NCBI RefSeq assembly: GCF_007858435.1
Contig: NZ_VIGW01000008.1
Coordinates: 1-64,000, forward strand
Origin: Tsukamurella asaccharolytica
Lineage (GTDB): Bacteria > Actinomycetota > Actinomycetes > Mycobacteriales > Mycobacteriaceae
Length of the DNA: 64,000 nt
Direction of reading: 5' to 3'
Shown: positions 8,870-18,109 of the stretch, piece after piece
Layout of the letters: every line of letters begins with the position of its first letter
Position numbering within the stretch: position 1 is the first letter of the stretch
Notes under the pieces: model-generated
Told to the model about the DNA's origin: nothing
Seen by the model: the letters and a program-made list of their open reading frames with translations, nothing else
Database searches by the model: none
Translations under genes and position numbers: made by a program

Positions 8870-10125
8870 GTGTCTGACTATGGTGTGTCCCGGCGCGCGA
8901 TGCTGGCGGGCCTCGGCGGACTGAGCCTCGCGGGCGCGCTCGCGGCCTGCGGCACCGACATCGGACGCAGCGAGCCCCGGGGGACCTGCGGGCCTGGTTC
9001 CACCAGTACGGGGAGCAGGGCGCGCCGGAGGCGCTCGCGCGCTACGCCGGCGACTTCCCGGACCGCGGCGTGCGGGTCAGCTCGTTCCCGGGAGATTACG
9101 ACGAGATGGTCTCGTCGGCGCTGGTCCGCGGCGACGGTCCCGACGTCTTCGAGTTCGCCAACGGACCCACGATCGACATGATCGTGGACGGCCGGGTCGT
9201 CGACCTCACCGATCTTCTGGGCGATGCCCGCTCCGACTTCACGCCGGCCCTGCTCGACAGGATGACCCACAACGGCCGGGTCTACGGCATTCCACAGGTC
9301 ATCGACGTGCAGTTGCTCGTCTACCGGAAGTCGCTGCTCGACCAGGCGGGGGTGGTGCCGCCGCGCACGCTCGACGAGCTGGTGTCCGCCGCGCGGGCGC
9401 TGAACCGAGGCACGGTCAAGGGACTCTTCCTCGGCAACAACGGCGGCGCGGACGTGCTCGGCGGTGTGCTGCTGTGGTCCGCCGGCCGCGACTTCCTGAC
9501 GCCGGACCACAAACCGGGCTTCCTCCACGAGGACGTCGCATCCGGCCTGCGGACCCTGAGGGCCCTGTTCACGTCGGGGGACCTGTTGCTCGGTGCACCG
9601 CAGGACTGGGCCGACCCGGGCGCCTTCCTCGCGGGGCAGGCGGCGATGCAGTGGACCGGCCTGTGGGCCCTGCCCGCGATCCGTGCGGCGCTGGGCTCCG
9701 ACGTGGGCGTGCGTCCCTTCCCCGCGATCGGCGCGAACGGCGCCCCGAGCGTGCCCTTCGGGGCCTACGGCGCGGTCGTCAACGCCGGTGGGGACGTCGA
9801 GCGCGCGAAGGAGTTCGTGCGGTGGCTCTGGGTCACGCGCGATGACCTGCAGCTCGACTGGGCGCAGTCCTACGGACTGCACGTCCCGGCCCGCCGCTCC
9901 CTGATCCCGCAGGCCACGAAGCTGGCGACCGGGCTGTACAAGGAGGCCGCTGAACTGGTGAACACCGTCGGAAGGCCCCAGACGCCACTGCTGTGGACGC
10001 CGCGCAGCGCGACGGCCTACCACGAGGCGCTCGACCGCGTGATCCGAGGCGGTGCCGACCCGATGACGGAACTGCGCGGCGTCGCGTCGGTGGTCGAGAA
10101 GGAAATCGAGCGATTCCCGCACTGA
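8870..10125 (+). pseudogene. ABC transporter solute-binding lipoprotein, frameshifted
   Basis: The first part (frame of 8870) encodes a twin-arginine lipoprotein signal: SRRAMLAG with Arg8-Arg9 and lipobox LAAC ending at Cys27. The rest of the protein, an extracellular solute-binding domain of the sugar-binding type (GIPQVIDVQLLVYRKSLLDQ, FLAGQAAMQWTG, AKEFVRWLW), is read one base out of phase, and its reading frame is open back past 8971. The two frames meet at CCCCGGGGG (8975-8983); one extra G would restore GTDIGRSEPRGDLRAWFHQY. This is either a real inactivating deletion or a homopolymer error. No permease or ATPase gene is adjacent, so the protein would be an orphan. Confidence 0.85.
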
Positions 10126-10274
10126 TGCCGGCCGGCATCGGCTGCGCGATCGGAGCGACCGCCGGCCGTGACACGCCGAGACGCGGGTCGGCGGATTCGC
10201 TGGATCGAGCGGATGCAGAGGCCTAGTCTGAATCGATTCTGGTCGGTCCTCGGCGGGCCGGGCGAGAGGAGACG

Positions 10275-11234
10275 ATGATGTCGGTCACCGAACATCGTGG
10301 GGTGAGCGTTCAGTCGGCCCTGGCCATCGCGGGCGCACGCCTGCTGCTCAGGCCCTTGATCGCCCTGTACCCGGTGCGGTCCTGGTCGTTCGTGCCGCTC
10401 GCCCTGAGCGAGGGCCTGGCGAACCTCATCGGGTGGACGCCGAGCGACGTCGAGGTGGAGCGGATCGTGCTCTCCGGTGTGCCGGTGGAGCGGCTGGTAC
10501 CCACCGCGGGACACCTGCGGCCGGACGATGCGATCTGCTACTACCACGGCGGCGCCTTCCTCACCGGCGGGCCGGGCACGCACCGGCGCCTGGCCGCGGC
10601 CCTCGCCCGGGCCCTGGGCGTCACGGTCTTCAACGTCGACTACCGCCAGCTGCCCGCCGGGGGCGTCGGCACGTCCGTCGACGACGCCTACCGCGTGTAC
10701 CGGGCCGTCATGGACTCCGGTCGTTACCGGCAGGTCGCCGTCGGCGGGGATTCCGCGGGAGGCTACATCGCGGCGAAGGTGGTCGAACTGGCCCACATGG
10801 ACGCGGTGCGCTCCCCGGCAGCGTACTTCGGCTTCTCGCCCCTGCTCACGCCCACCGTCGCTGCCGATGATCCGCGGCACGACGTCGACGACGCCTACCT
10901 CACCGTGGGCAAGCTCGCCGGCCTCCGGCGGTTCTTCGACCGCGGTCCGATCGCCTTCCGCGGTCACGACGACGCCACCGAGATCGATCCGGCGGCATTC
11001 CCTCCGGCGCTCGTCATCGCGTGCACCGGCGAGATGCTGCGCATCGACGCCGAGCGGCTGCACGAGCACCTCGATCGCGCCGGTAGGCCGTGCGAGCTGC
11101 ATCTTTACGAGGGCGGCGTGCACGCCTTCCCCGTGCTCGCGGGGGCAACGCCCGAGAGCGCGCAGGCGGTCCAGATCACCACGCTGTTCCTGGAGGCGGC
11201 ATTCGACGCCCGCCTGCAGTACCGCGCCGCCTGA
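10275..11234 (+). CDS. Alpha/beta hydrolase of the hormone-sensitive-lipase (Lip) family
   Basis: A 319-residue esterase/lipase. The oxyanion motif HGG is in CYYHGGAFLTGG and the nucleophile is Ser160 in GDSAGGY. The acid and base are likely the Asp of MLRIDAE and the His of GGVHAF. ATG 10275 follows GAGAGGAGACG. Mycobacterial Lip proteins of this type act on short or medium acyl esters; the substrate here is unknown. It stands alone between the broken binding protein and the acyl-CoA synthetase, with the same direction. Confidence 0.88.
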   Translation: MMSVTEHRGVSVQSALAIAGARLLLRPLIALYPVRSWSFVPLALSEGLANLIGWTPSDVEVERIVLSGVPVERLVPTAGHLRPDDAICYYHGGAFLTGGPGTHRRLAAALARALGVTVFNVDYRQLPAGGVGTSVDDAYRVYRAVMDSGRYRQVAVGGDSAGGYIAAKVVELAHMDAVRSPAAYFGFSPLLTPTVAADDPRHDVDDAYLTVGKLAGLRRFFDRGPIAFRGHDDATEIDPAAFPPALVIACTGEMLRIDAERLHEHLDRAGRPCELHLYEGGVHAFPVLAGATPESAQAVQITTLFLEAAFDARLQYRAA

Positions 11235-11298
11235 GCGGGTCCCGTCACCGGGACGGCGCCGGTCCGCGGCGCGCGGCCTGGGCCGGGAGCAGGGGGCA

Positions 11299-11304
11299 TA
11301 GGCT
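11299..11304 (+). promoter_or_regulatory. -10 hexamer (TAGGCT) for a leaderless transcript
   Basis: TAGGCT ends seven bases before ATG 11311. The same hexamer with the same spacing is seen in front of rph at 40172. Confidence 0.55.
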
Positions 11305-11310
11305 GGGACC

Positions 11311-12732
11311 ATGCTGCTGCCGCACACCATCACGCCCGTCCCGCCCGGCTCCGACGGTGAGCCGGCCGTCACCGTCGGCGGGCGCACCCTGAGCCGGACG
11401 GAGCTGATCGGCGCCAGCACGGCCGTCGCCGAGCGGTTGAACGGGCTCGGCGTGCGCGGGCCGGTCGCGGTCTGGGCCGAGCCGACGCTCGCCACCGTGA
11501 TCGCCATCGTGGGGGGCCTGCGCGCGGGGGTTCCCGTCGTCCCGGTCCCGCCGGACTCGGGCAGCGCCGAGATCGCGCACGTACTCACCGATTCCGGGGC
11601 GCAGGCGTGGCTCGGCGGCACGCCGGGCGATCCGCACGGGCTGCCCGCTGTCCCGGTCCGCGAGCATGCCCGCGGCTGGCACGCGCTCCCCGAGCCGCCC
11701 GCGGCCGCGACCGCGCTCCTGATGTACACCTCGGGCACGACGGGGGCGCCGAAGGGCGTCCCGATCCGCCGCGCGGCGATCGCCGCGTGCATCGACGGGC
11801 TCGCCGACGCCTGGGCCTGGACCGCGAACGACACCCTCGTGCACGGCCTTCCGCTGTTCCACGTGCACGGCCTGATCCTCGGCGTCCTCGGTCCACTGCG
11901 CGTCGGCAGCCCGCTGGTGCACAGCGGCAAGCCGACCCCGGAGGCCTACGCCGCGGCCGGGGGCACGATGTACTTCGGCGTGCCCACCGTGTGGTCCCGG
12001 ATCGCGCGCGACCCGGAATCCGCAGCGGCACTGCGCGACGCCCGGCTCCTGGTATCCGGCAGCGCGCCCCTGCCCGCGCCCGTCTTCGAGCGGATCCGCG
12101 AGCTCACCGGCCACGAGATCGTCGAGCGTTACGGCATGACGGAGACCCTTATCACCGTGAGCGCCCGCGTCGACGGGGAGCGCCGCCCGGGCTGGGTGGG
12201 CTTGCCGATCACCGGCGTCGAGTCGCGGATCATCGCGGAATCGGGCGAGGAGGCGCCGCACGACGGCGAGGCGATCGGGGCCCTCCAGATCCGCGGCCCG
12301 ATGGTCGGTACCCAGTACCTGAACCGCCCCGACGCCACCGCCGAATCCTGGGTCGGCGACGGCTGGTTCGACACGGGCGACGTCGCGGTCATCGACGCGG
12401 GCGGCTTCCACCGCATCGTCGGACGCGCCTCCACCGACCTCATCAAGACCGGAGGCTTCCGCGTGGGCGCGGGCGAGATCGAGGCCGCGCTCCTCGGCCA
12501 CGGGGACGTCCGCGAGGCCGCCGTCGTGGGGCTTCCCGACGACGACCTCGGGCAGCGCCTCGTCGCCTACGTGGTCACCGACGGGGCGCGCGATGACGCC
12601 GCGGCCGCCGCGATCGTCGAGTTCGTGGGGAAGACCCTGTCGAAGCACAAGCGGCCGCGCGAGATCCGCTTCGTCGACGATCTCCCGCGCAACCCGATGG
12701 GAAAGGTGCAGAAGAAGCTGCTCCTGGGGTGA
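11311..12732 (+). CDS. Acyl-CoA synthetase (FadD36-like)
   Basis: A 473-residue AMP-forming ligase that activates a carboxylic acid with ATP and CoA. All core motifs are intact: P-loop YTSGTTGAPKGVPI from residue 139, YGMTE, WFDTGDVAVID, and the C-terminal catalytic Lys in NPMGKVQKK. Length and compact shape match mycobacterial FadD36 and the malonyl/methylmalonyl-CoA synthetase group rather than long-chain ligases, so a short or dicarboxylic substrate is inferred. It is likely leaderless. It converges on the LysR gene with 22 bases between. Confidence 0.87.
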   Translation: MLLPHTITPVPPGSDGEPAVTVGGRTLSRTELIGASTAVAERLNGLGVRGPVAVWAEPTLATVIAIVGGLRAGVPVVPVPPDSGSAEIAHVLTDSGAQAWLGGTPGDPHGLPAVPVREHARGWHALPEPPAAATALLMYTSGTTGAPKGVPIRRAAIAACIDGLADAWAWTANDTLVHGLPLFHVHGLILGVLGPLRVGSPLVHSGKPTPEAYAAAGGTMYFGVPTVWSRIARDPESAAALRDARLLVSGSAPLPAPVFERIRELTGHEIVERYGMTETLITVSARVDGERRPGWVGLPITGVESRIIAESGEEAPHDGEAIGALQIRGPMVGTQYLNRPDATAESWVGDGWFDTGDVAVIDAGGFHRIVGRASTDLIKTGGFRVGAGEIEAALLGHGDVREAAVVGLPDDDLGQRLVAYVVTDGARDDAAAAAIVEFVGKTLSKHKRPREIRFVDDLPRNPMGKVQKKLLLG

Positions 12733-12754
12733 CCGCGAGCGTGGCCCGCCGGCC

Positions 12755-13630
12755 TCACCAGGACAGCACGAAGTCGTGCAGGTGCCGGGTGGCGGGGGCG
12801 AGGCTGGTCGTCGCGCGGGCGAGGGCGATCGCGCGGCGGTGCTCGCCCTCGAGCGGCACTTCCACCACGTCCGACGGTGCGCGGTCGTCGTGCGGGAGCA
12901 GGGCGACGCCGAGTCGGCGGGCGATCAGCTCACGGATCGTCGAGAACTCGGTGACCTCCACGGCGATCGCCGGCGCGAATCCGGCGGCGGCGCACCAGCG
13001 CTCGGTGCTGCCGCGCAGGTGGTAGTCGGGCGGGTTGGCGATGAAGGTCTCGGACCGCAACTGCGCCAGCCGGATCCGACGCGCTCCCGCGAGCGGGTGG
13101 GTGCGCGGGAGCACTGCCAGGATCTCCTGCGAGCCGACCACGGCGTGCGGCAACCGCTCCGGCGGCGGGATGGTGACGGCGAGGTCCAGCGCACCCGTCT
13201 CGAGGTCGCGCACGAGTTCGGAGCCGTGCCCCTGCTTGAGGGTCACGGTGATCCCCGGATGCGCGTGCCGGAACGCGGAGAGCAGGTCCGGTAGGCGGCC
13301 CGAGCCCATGGTGAGCGGGAAGCCGAAGCGGACCGTGCCGTGTTCGCCGTCGCCCTCGCCGACCACCGCGTCGATGGCGAGTCCCAGCTCGCGCAGGGGC
13401 TCCCGGATCCGGCGGGCCAGGTCCTCGCCGGCCGCGGTGAGCCGCACGGTGCGACCGGCGTGCAGGAGCAGCGGCGTCTTCAGGTCGGCCTCGAGGGCGT
13501 GGATCCGGCGGCTCATGGACGACTGCGGGATGTCGAGGGCGGCCGCGGCGCGGGTCATGTGTCCGTCGTGCGCCGCGAGGGCGGTGAGTGCCTGGAGCTG
13601 TGGTGCGAGGAGGCTCAGCCATTGATCCAT
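12755..13630 (-). CDS. LysR-family transcriptional regulator, divergent from mqo
   Basis: A 291-residue regulator. The N-terminal winged helix (LQALTALAAHDGHMTRAAAA, then PQSSMSRRIHALE) is the LysR DNA-binding domain, followed by a substrate-binding-protein-like effector domain from about residue 90. It is transcribed away from mqo with 89 bases between the two starts, the usual layout for a LysR regulator controlling its neighbour and itself. That control of mqo is inference; no ligand can be named. Confidence 0.9.
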   Translation of the reverse strand: MDQWLSLLAPQLQALTALAAHDGHMTRAAAALDIPQSSMSRRIHALEADLKTPLLLHAGRTVRLTAAGEDLARRIREPLRELGLAIDAVVGEGDGEHGTVRFGFPLTMGSGRLPDLLSAFRHAHPGITVTLKQGHGSELVRDLETGALDLAVTIPPPERLPHAVVGSQEILAVLPRTHPLAGARRIRLAQLRSETFIANPPDYHLRGSTERWCAAAGFAPAIAVEVTEFSTIRELIARRLGVALLPHDDRAPSDVVEVPLEGEHRRAIALARATTSLAPATRHLHDFVLSW

Positions 13631-13719
13631 ATTCGGATGATATCGCTGCGATTCCTCATTGGACGGATAGTTCGTGGCGGCCGATGCTGGACCTCGACAC
13701 CCCGTACAAGGAGGATCCG

Positions 13720-15114
13720 ATGCTCACGCACTCCACCCCGGCGTTCGACGCCGACGTCGTCCTGATCGGCGGCGGCATCATGTCCGCTACGCTCGGCGCG
13801 ATGCTCGCCCAGGAGCGGCCCGAGTGGCGGATCCTGCTCCTGGAGCGCGCCGACGCGCTCGCCACCGAGAGCAGTGGGCCCTGGAACAACGCCGGGACCG
13901 GCCACACCGGCTTCTGCGAGCTCAACTACATGCCCGACCCCGCGGATGCCACGAAGCCCCTGTCCATGGTCGAGCAGTTCGGGCGCACCCGCGCGTGGTG
14001 GGACGGCCTCGTGGCGGACGGTCGCCTCGACGGGGGTTTCCTGCACCCGACCCCGCACCTCGACGTGGTCTTCGGCGAGCGCGATATGAGCTACCTCAGA
14101 CAGCGCTACGAGACCCTGCGCGCGTACCCGGAGTTCGCGGCGATGGAGTACACCGAGAATCCGGAGACGATCCGGCAGTGGGCGCCGCTGGTCATGGAGG
14201 GCCGAGGGCCCGAGTCGATGTGGGGCCGCATCGCCGCGACCCGCCACCCCGGCGGCACCGACGTCGACTTCGGGGCGCTCACCCGCGGTCTCACGGCGAT
14301 CCTCACGGACGCCGGGGGCGAGGTGCGCTTCGGCCACGAGGTGACCCGTCTGCGCCGCACCCTCGCCGGCTGGACGGTCCGCGGCCGAGGACCGCAGGGG
14401 CGCTTCGCGATCCGCGCTCGCCGCGTCTTCGTGGGTGCCGGCGGCAAGGCCCTGCGGCTGCTGCAGAGTGCCCGGCTGCCGGAGGTGCGCGGCTACGCCG
14501 TGCTCCCCGTCGGGGCCGCGTTCCTGCGCTGCTCCGACCCCGAGATCGCGCGCCGTCTCGACGGGAAGGTGTACGGGCAGGCGGAGATCGGCGCGCCGCC
14601 CATGTCGGTGCCGCACCTGGACCGCCGGTACGTCGACGGTGCCGACCACCTCCTGTTCGGCCCGTACGCCACGTTCAGCACGAAGCTGCTCACGCGCGGC
14701 CGGCTCAGCGACTTCTTCACCACGCTGCGGCCCGGCAACCTCCCCGTGGTCGCCGCCGCCGCGCTGCAGAATCTGGGCCTGGTGCGGTACCTGATCGCGC
14801 AGCTCGCGGCGAGCCGGCGGGCGAAGTTCGCGCAGCTGCGACGGTTCTACCCCGCCGCCGATCCGGCGGACTGGGAGCTGGTCCCCGCCGGTCAGCGGGC
14901 CCAGCTCGTGACGCCGGACCGGCGCCGCATCGGCGTCCTGCAGCAGGGCACCGAGCTCGTCACGGGCGCGGACGGCACCATCGCGGGCCTGCTCGGTGCG
15001 TCGCCCGGTGCGAGCACCGCGGTGCCGATCATGCAGGACCTCCTCGTCCGGTGGGGGATCCTCCACTCGGGCGGGCAGCCCGAATTCGGTTCCGTGCCCC
15101 AGGGCCCGCGATGA
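13720..15114 (+). CDS. mqo: Malate:quinone oxidoreductase
   Basis: A 464-residue FAD enzyme that oxidises malate to oxaloacetate and passes electrons to the quinone pool at the inner face of the membrane. The FAD fold starts at VVLIGGGIMSATLG and is followed by the typical SSGPWNNAGTGHTGFCELNY block. I chose ATG 13720 because AAGGAGG (13708-13714) is a strong ribosome site; the in-frame ATG 13684 lacks one. Slightly shorter than many Mqo proteins (about 490-500). Divergent from the LysR gene. Confidence 0.93.
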   Translation: MLTHSTPAFDADVVLIGGGIMSATLGAMLAQERPEWRILLLERADALATESSGPWNNAGTGHTGFCELNYMPDPADATKPLSMVEQFGRTRAWWDGLVADGRLDGGFLHPTPHLDVVFGERDMSYLRQRYETLRAYPEFAAMEYTENPETIRQWAPLVMEGRGPESMWGRIAATRHPGGTDVDFGALTRGLTAILTDAGGEVRFGHEVTRLRRTLAGWTVRGRGPQGRFAIRARRVFVGAGGKALRLLQSARLPEVRGYAVLPVGAAFLRCSDPEIARRLDGKVYGQAEIGAPPMSVPHLDRRYVDGADHLLFGPYATFSTKLLTRGRLSDFFTTLRPGNLPVVAAAALQNLGLVRYLIAQLAASRRAKFAQLRRFYPAADPADWELVPAGQRAQLVTPDRRRIGVLQQGTELVTGADGTIAGLLGASPGASTAVPIMQDLLVRWGILHSGGQPEFGSVPQGPR

Positions 15115-15132
15115 ATCGCTCCCTCGACGTCG

Positions 15133-15876
15133 TCACCCGGCGGTGGCGCGCGCCCGCGCGACGGCATCGGCGGGGTCCCCGCGCCACGGCTCGCCGTGGC
15201 CGGGGGCCAGCTGGTCCGCGTCCAGCCCGGCGATCGCGTCCAGAGTCGCGAGGGTGCGGGACACGTCGTGGCTGAAGAAGCCCGGCAGCAGCTGCGGCCC
15301 CGTCGTACCCGCGAGCGGGTGGCCCGTCACCAGAGCGTCGCCCGTCGCGACGACCCCACCGGGCACGAGGTAGGCGGTGTGCCCCGACGTGTGACCGGCG
15401 CAGAGCACGGGGGCCGGGGCGCCGGGCAGGTCGAGCGCCCCGCCGTCCGGCGGCACCGTGAAGGGCTGGGCATAGGGCATCGCGACGTGGCCGAGCGCCC
15501 CCACCCGGGCGACGTCCGCCATCCAGCGCAGCGTGCGCGGGCGCCACGCGATCGGCAGCAGGCCGAGCGGCGCCACCTGCTCGTGCGTCTCACCGCGCGC
15601 GTGCGCCAGCTCGTCGGGGTGGGCGAGGACCGGCGTGCCGTACCGCGTGTGCAGCTTCGCGATGCCGCCCACGTGGTCGACGTGCGCGTGGGTCACCAGG
15701 ATCGCGCGAATGTCCTGCGGGCGGCGGCCGATCGACGCCAGCTGCGCCTCGACGCGGTCGGCGTCGCCCGCCCAGCCCGCGTCGATCAGCGTGACCTCGG
15801 CACCGTCGACCAGCGCGAGGAAGTTGACGTGGGTGCCGGCGCCGAGCCAGACGCCGGCGGCGAGTTCGCGCATCAT
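15133..15876 (-). CDS. MBL-fold metallo-hydrolase
   Basis: A 247-residue metallo-beta-lactamase-fold enzyme with the zinc motif THAHVDH (HxHxDH) and later ligands in CAGHTSGHT and in PGHGEPW. The glyoxalase-II/YcbL-like form suggests a thioester or small ester substrate, not a beta-lactam; that is inference. Its ATG overlaps the glgB stop by four bases (ATGA), so it is translationally coupled to glgB. ATG 15873 is a second possible start. A link to glycogen metabolism is not obvious. Confidence 0.88.
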   Translation of the reverse strand: MMRELAAGVWLGAGTHVNFLALVDGAEVTLIDAGWAGDADRVEAQLASIGRRPQDIRAILVTHAHVDHVGGIAKLHTRYGTPVLAHPDELAHARGETHEQVAPLGLLPIAWRPRTLRWMADVARVGALGHVAMPYAQPFTVPPDGGALDLPGAPAPVLCAGHTSGHTAYLVPGGVVATGDALVTGHPLAGTTGPQLLPGFFSHDVSRTLATLDAIAGLDADQLAPGHGEPWRGDPADAVARARATAG

Positions 15877-18068
15877 TGCCCGTCGAAGGTGAGCCAGAGG
15901 GCGGAGTTCGGGCCGAGGACGACCTCGGCGGAGGCCTCGCGGCCGTGCCAGGACCGCGGTTCTGCGGTGACGCCGCCCAGGTTGCCCGCGCCCGTGCCCT
16001 CGTAGTCGGTGGAGTCGGTGTTGAGGATCTCGCGCCACGAGCCCGCGAAGGGCACGCCCACGCGGTAGCGCTCGTGCGTCTGTCCCGAGAAGTTGTACAG
16101 GCACAGCACGACGGAACCGTCGCTGCCCCAGCGCAGGAAACTGAGCACGTTGTTCTGGGAGTCGTTGGCGTCCACCCATTCGTAGCCCGACGGGGTGGTG
16201 TCCTGGCTCCACAGCGCGGGGTGCGACCGATACGCGGCGTTGAGATCCCTGGTCAGCGATTGGATCCCGGCGTGCAGCTCGCCCTCCCAGCCGTCCAGGC
16301 TGTCCCAGTCGAGGGAGCGCTCCTCGGACCACTCCCGGGCCTGGCCGAACTCCTGGCCCATGAACAGCAGCTGCTTACCGGGATGGCCCCACATGTACGC
16401 GAGCAGCGCGCGCACGCCCGACGCCTTGGTGTGCGCGTCGCCCGGCATGCGCGACCACAGCGTGCCCTTGCCGTGCACGACCTCGTCGTGGCTGATCGGG
16501 AGCACGAAGTTCTCGCTCCACGCGTACATCAGCGAGAAGGTGACCTCGTGGTGGTGGAAGTTGCGGTGCACCTGATCGCGCCCCAGGTAGCCCAGGGTGT
16601 CGTGCATCCAGCCCATGTTCCACTTCATCGTGAAGCCGAGCCCGCCGAGGTTCGTGGGGCGGGTCACGCCCGGCCAGCTCGTCGACTCCTCGGCGACGGT
16701 GACTACGCCCGGGAAGAGCTTGTGCACGGTGGCGTTCATCTCCTGGAGGAACTCCACCGCCTCCAGGTTCTCCCTCCCGCCGTAGACGTTCGGCGTCCAC
16801 CCGCCCTCGGGCCGCGAGTAATCGAGGTAGAGCATCGACGCCACCGCGTCCACCCGCAGGCCGTCGACGTGGAATTCGTCGAACCAGTACAGGGCGTTGG
16901 CCACCAAGAAGTTCCGCACCTCTCGTCGGCCGAAGTCGAAGACGTAGGTGCCCCAGTCGAGCTGCTCTCCGCGCTGCGGGTCGCCGTGCTCGTAGAGCGC
17001 CTTGCCGTCGAACCGCGCGAGTGCCCAGGCGTCCTTGGGGAAGTGGGCCGGCACCCAGTCCACGATGACGCCGATCCCGCGCTCGTGCAGCACGTCCACG
17101 AACTCGCGGAACTCGTCCGGAGTGCCGAACCGGGAGGTGGGGGCGTAGTACGACGTGACCTGGTACCCCCAGGACCCGCCGAACGGATGCTCGGCGACGG
17201 GCATCAGCTCGACGTGCGTGAAGCCCGTCTCGGTGACGTACTCGGCCAGCTCGCGCGCGAGGTCCAGGTAGCTCAGGCCCTGCCGCCACGAGCCGAGGTG
17301 CACCTCGTAGGTGCTCATCGGACGGTCGGTGGGGATCTGCTTGGCCCGCTCGGCGATCCACGCGCCGTCGCGCCACTCGTGCGTGCTGTGCGTGACCACC
17401 GACGCGGTCGCCGGGGGGATCTCGGTGCGCCGGGCCATCGGGTCGGCCTTCTCGACGGTGCCACCGCCCTCGGTGAAGATCCGGAACTTGTACGCCGCGC
17501 CGTCCCCGACGCCGGGCACGAAGACCTCCCACACGCCGGACGAGCCGAGCGTGCGCATGGGGTAGGACTCTCCCGACCAGTACTCGAAATCGCCGATCAC
17601 GGTGACGCCGCGGGCGTTCGGGGCCCACACGGCGAAGGAGGTCCCCGTCACCTCGCCGTCCGGGGTGGTGTAGCTGCGCAGGTGCGCGCCGAGCACGTCC
17701 CACAGCCGTTCGTGCCGGCCCTCGGAGATCAGGTGCTGGTCGAGCTCGCCGATCGTCGGCAGGAAGCGGTATCCGTCGGCCACGACGGTGCTGCTGCCCG
17801 GGTAGAGCACCTCGTACCGGTAGTCGGCGAGATCGCTGATCGGAACCTCCGCGCCCCACAGCGCGCCCTGCAGCTGCGCCAGCGGATGGCGCTCGCCGCC
17901 GATCACCGCCGCCACGGCGGTCGCGCCGGGCTTCAGCGTGCGGAGCACGGTGCCGCGCGCGGTGGGATGCGCGCCCAGGATCGCGTGCGGATCGTGGTAG
18001 GCACCGGAGAGCAGGCGTGCGGCGGTGTCGGGGTCGACGGCCGCTGCGGCGGCAGGGTTCTCGGTCAT
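15873..18068 (-). CDS. glgB: 1,4-alpha-glucan branching enzyme GlgB
   Basis: A 731-residue GH13 enzyme that adds alpha-1,6 branches to linear alpha-glucan. The N-terminal part (about 20-230) holds carbohydrate-binding domains ([11 protein letters not shown], then [17 protein letters not shown]). The catalytic domain has nucleophile Asp407 in GLRVDAV and acid Glu460 in VAEEST, and the C-terminal beta domain ends at WLTFDGQ. It is 41 bases downstream of glgE, in the order Rv1327c-Rv1326c of M. tuberculosis, and the two enzymes work together to build branched alpha-glucan. Confidence 0.96.
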   Translation of the reverse strand: MTENPAAAAAVDPDTAARLLSGAYHDPHAILGAHPTARGTVLRTLKPGATAVAAVIGGERHPLAQLQGALWGAEVPISDLADYRYEVLYPGSSTVVADGYRFLPTIGELDQHLISEGRHERLWDVLGAHLRSYTTPDGEVTGTSFAVWAPNARGVTVIGDFEYWSGESYPMRTLGSSGVWEVFVPGVGDGAAYKFRIFTEGGGTVEKADPMARRTEIPPATASVVTHSTHEWRDGAWIAERAKQIPTDRPMSTYEVHLGSWRQGLSYLDLARELAEYVTETGFTHVELMPVAEHPFGGSWGYQVTSYYAPTSRFGTPDEFREFVDVLHERGIGVIVDWVPAHFPKDAWALARFDGKALYEHGDPQRGEQLDWGTYVFDFGRREVRNFLVANALYWFDEFHVDGLRVDAVASMLYLDYSRPEGGWTPNVYGGRENLEAVEFLQEMNATVHKLFPGVVTVAEESTSWPGVTRPTNLGGLGFTMKWNMGWMHDTLGYLGRDQVHRNFHHHEVTFSLMYAWSENFVLPISHDEVVHGKGTLWSRMPGDAHTKASGVRALLAYMWGHPGKQLLFMGQEFGQAREWSEERSLDWDSLDGWEGELHAGIQSLTRDLNAAYRSHPALWSQDTTPSGYEWVDANDSQNNVLSFLRWGSDGSVVLCLYNFSGQTHERYRVGVPFAGSWREILNTDSTDYEGTGAGNLGGVTAEPRSWHGREASAEVVLGPNSALWLTFDGQ

Positions 18069-18109
18069 TGCGTGGGGCCTTCCTCAGCGGGTGCAGGTCC
18101 GGTGCGCCG

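Noticed and set aside
12733-12754. Terminator between the acyl-CoA synthetase and LysR genes
   Set aside because: The 22-base gap is too short and shows no clear stem.
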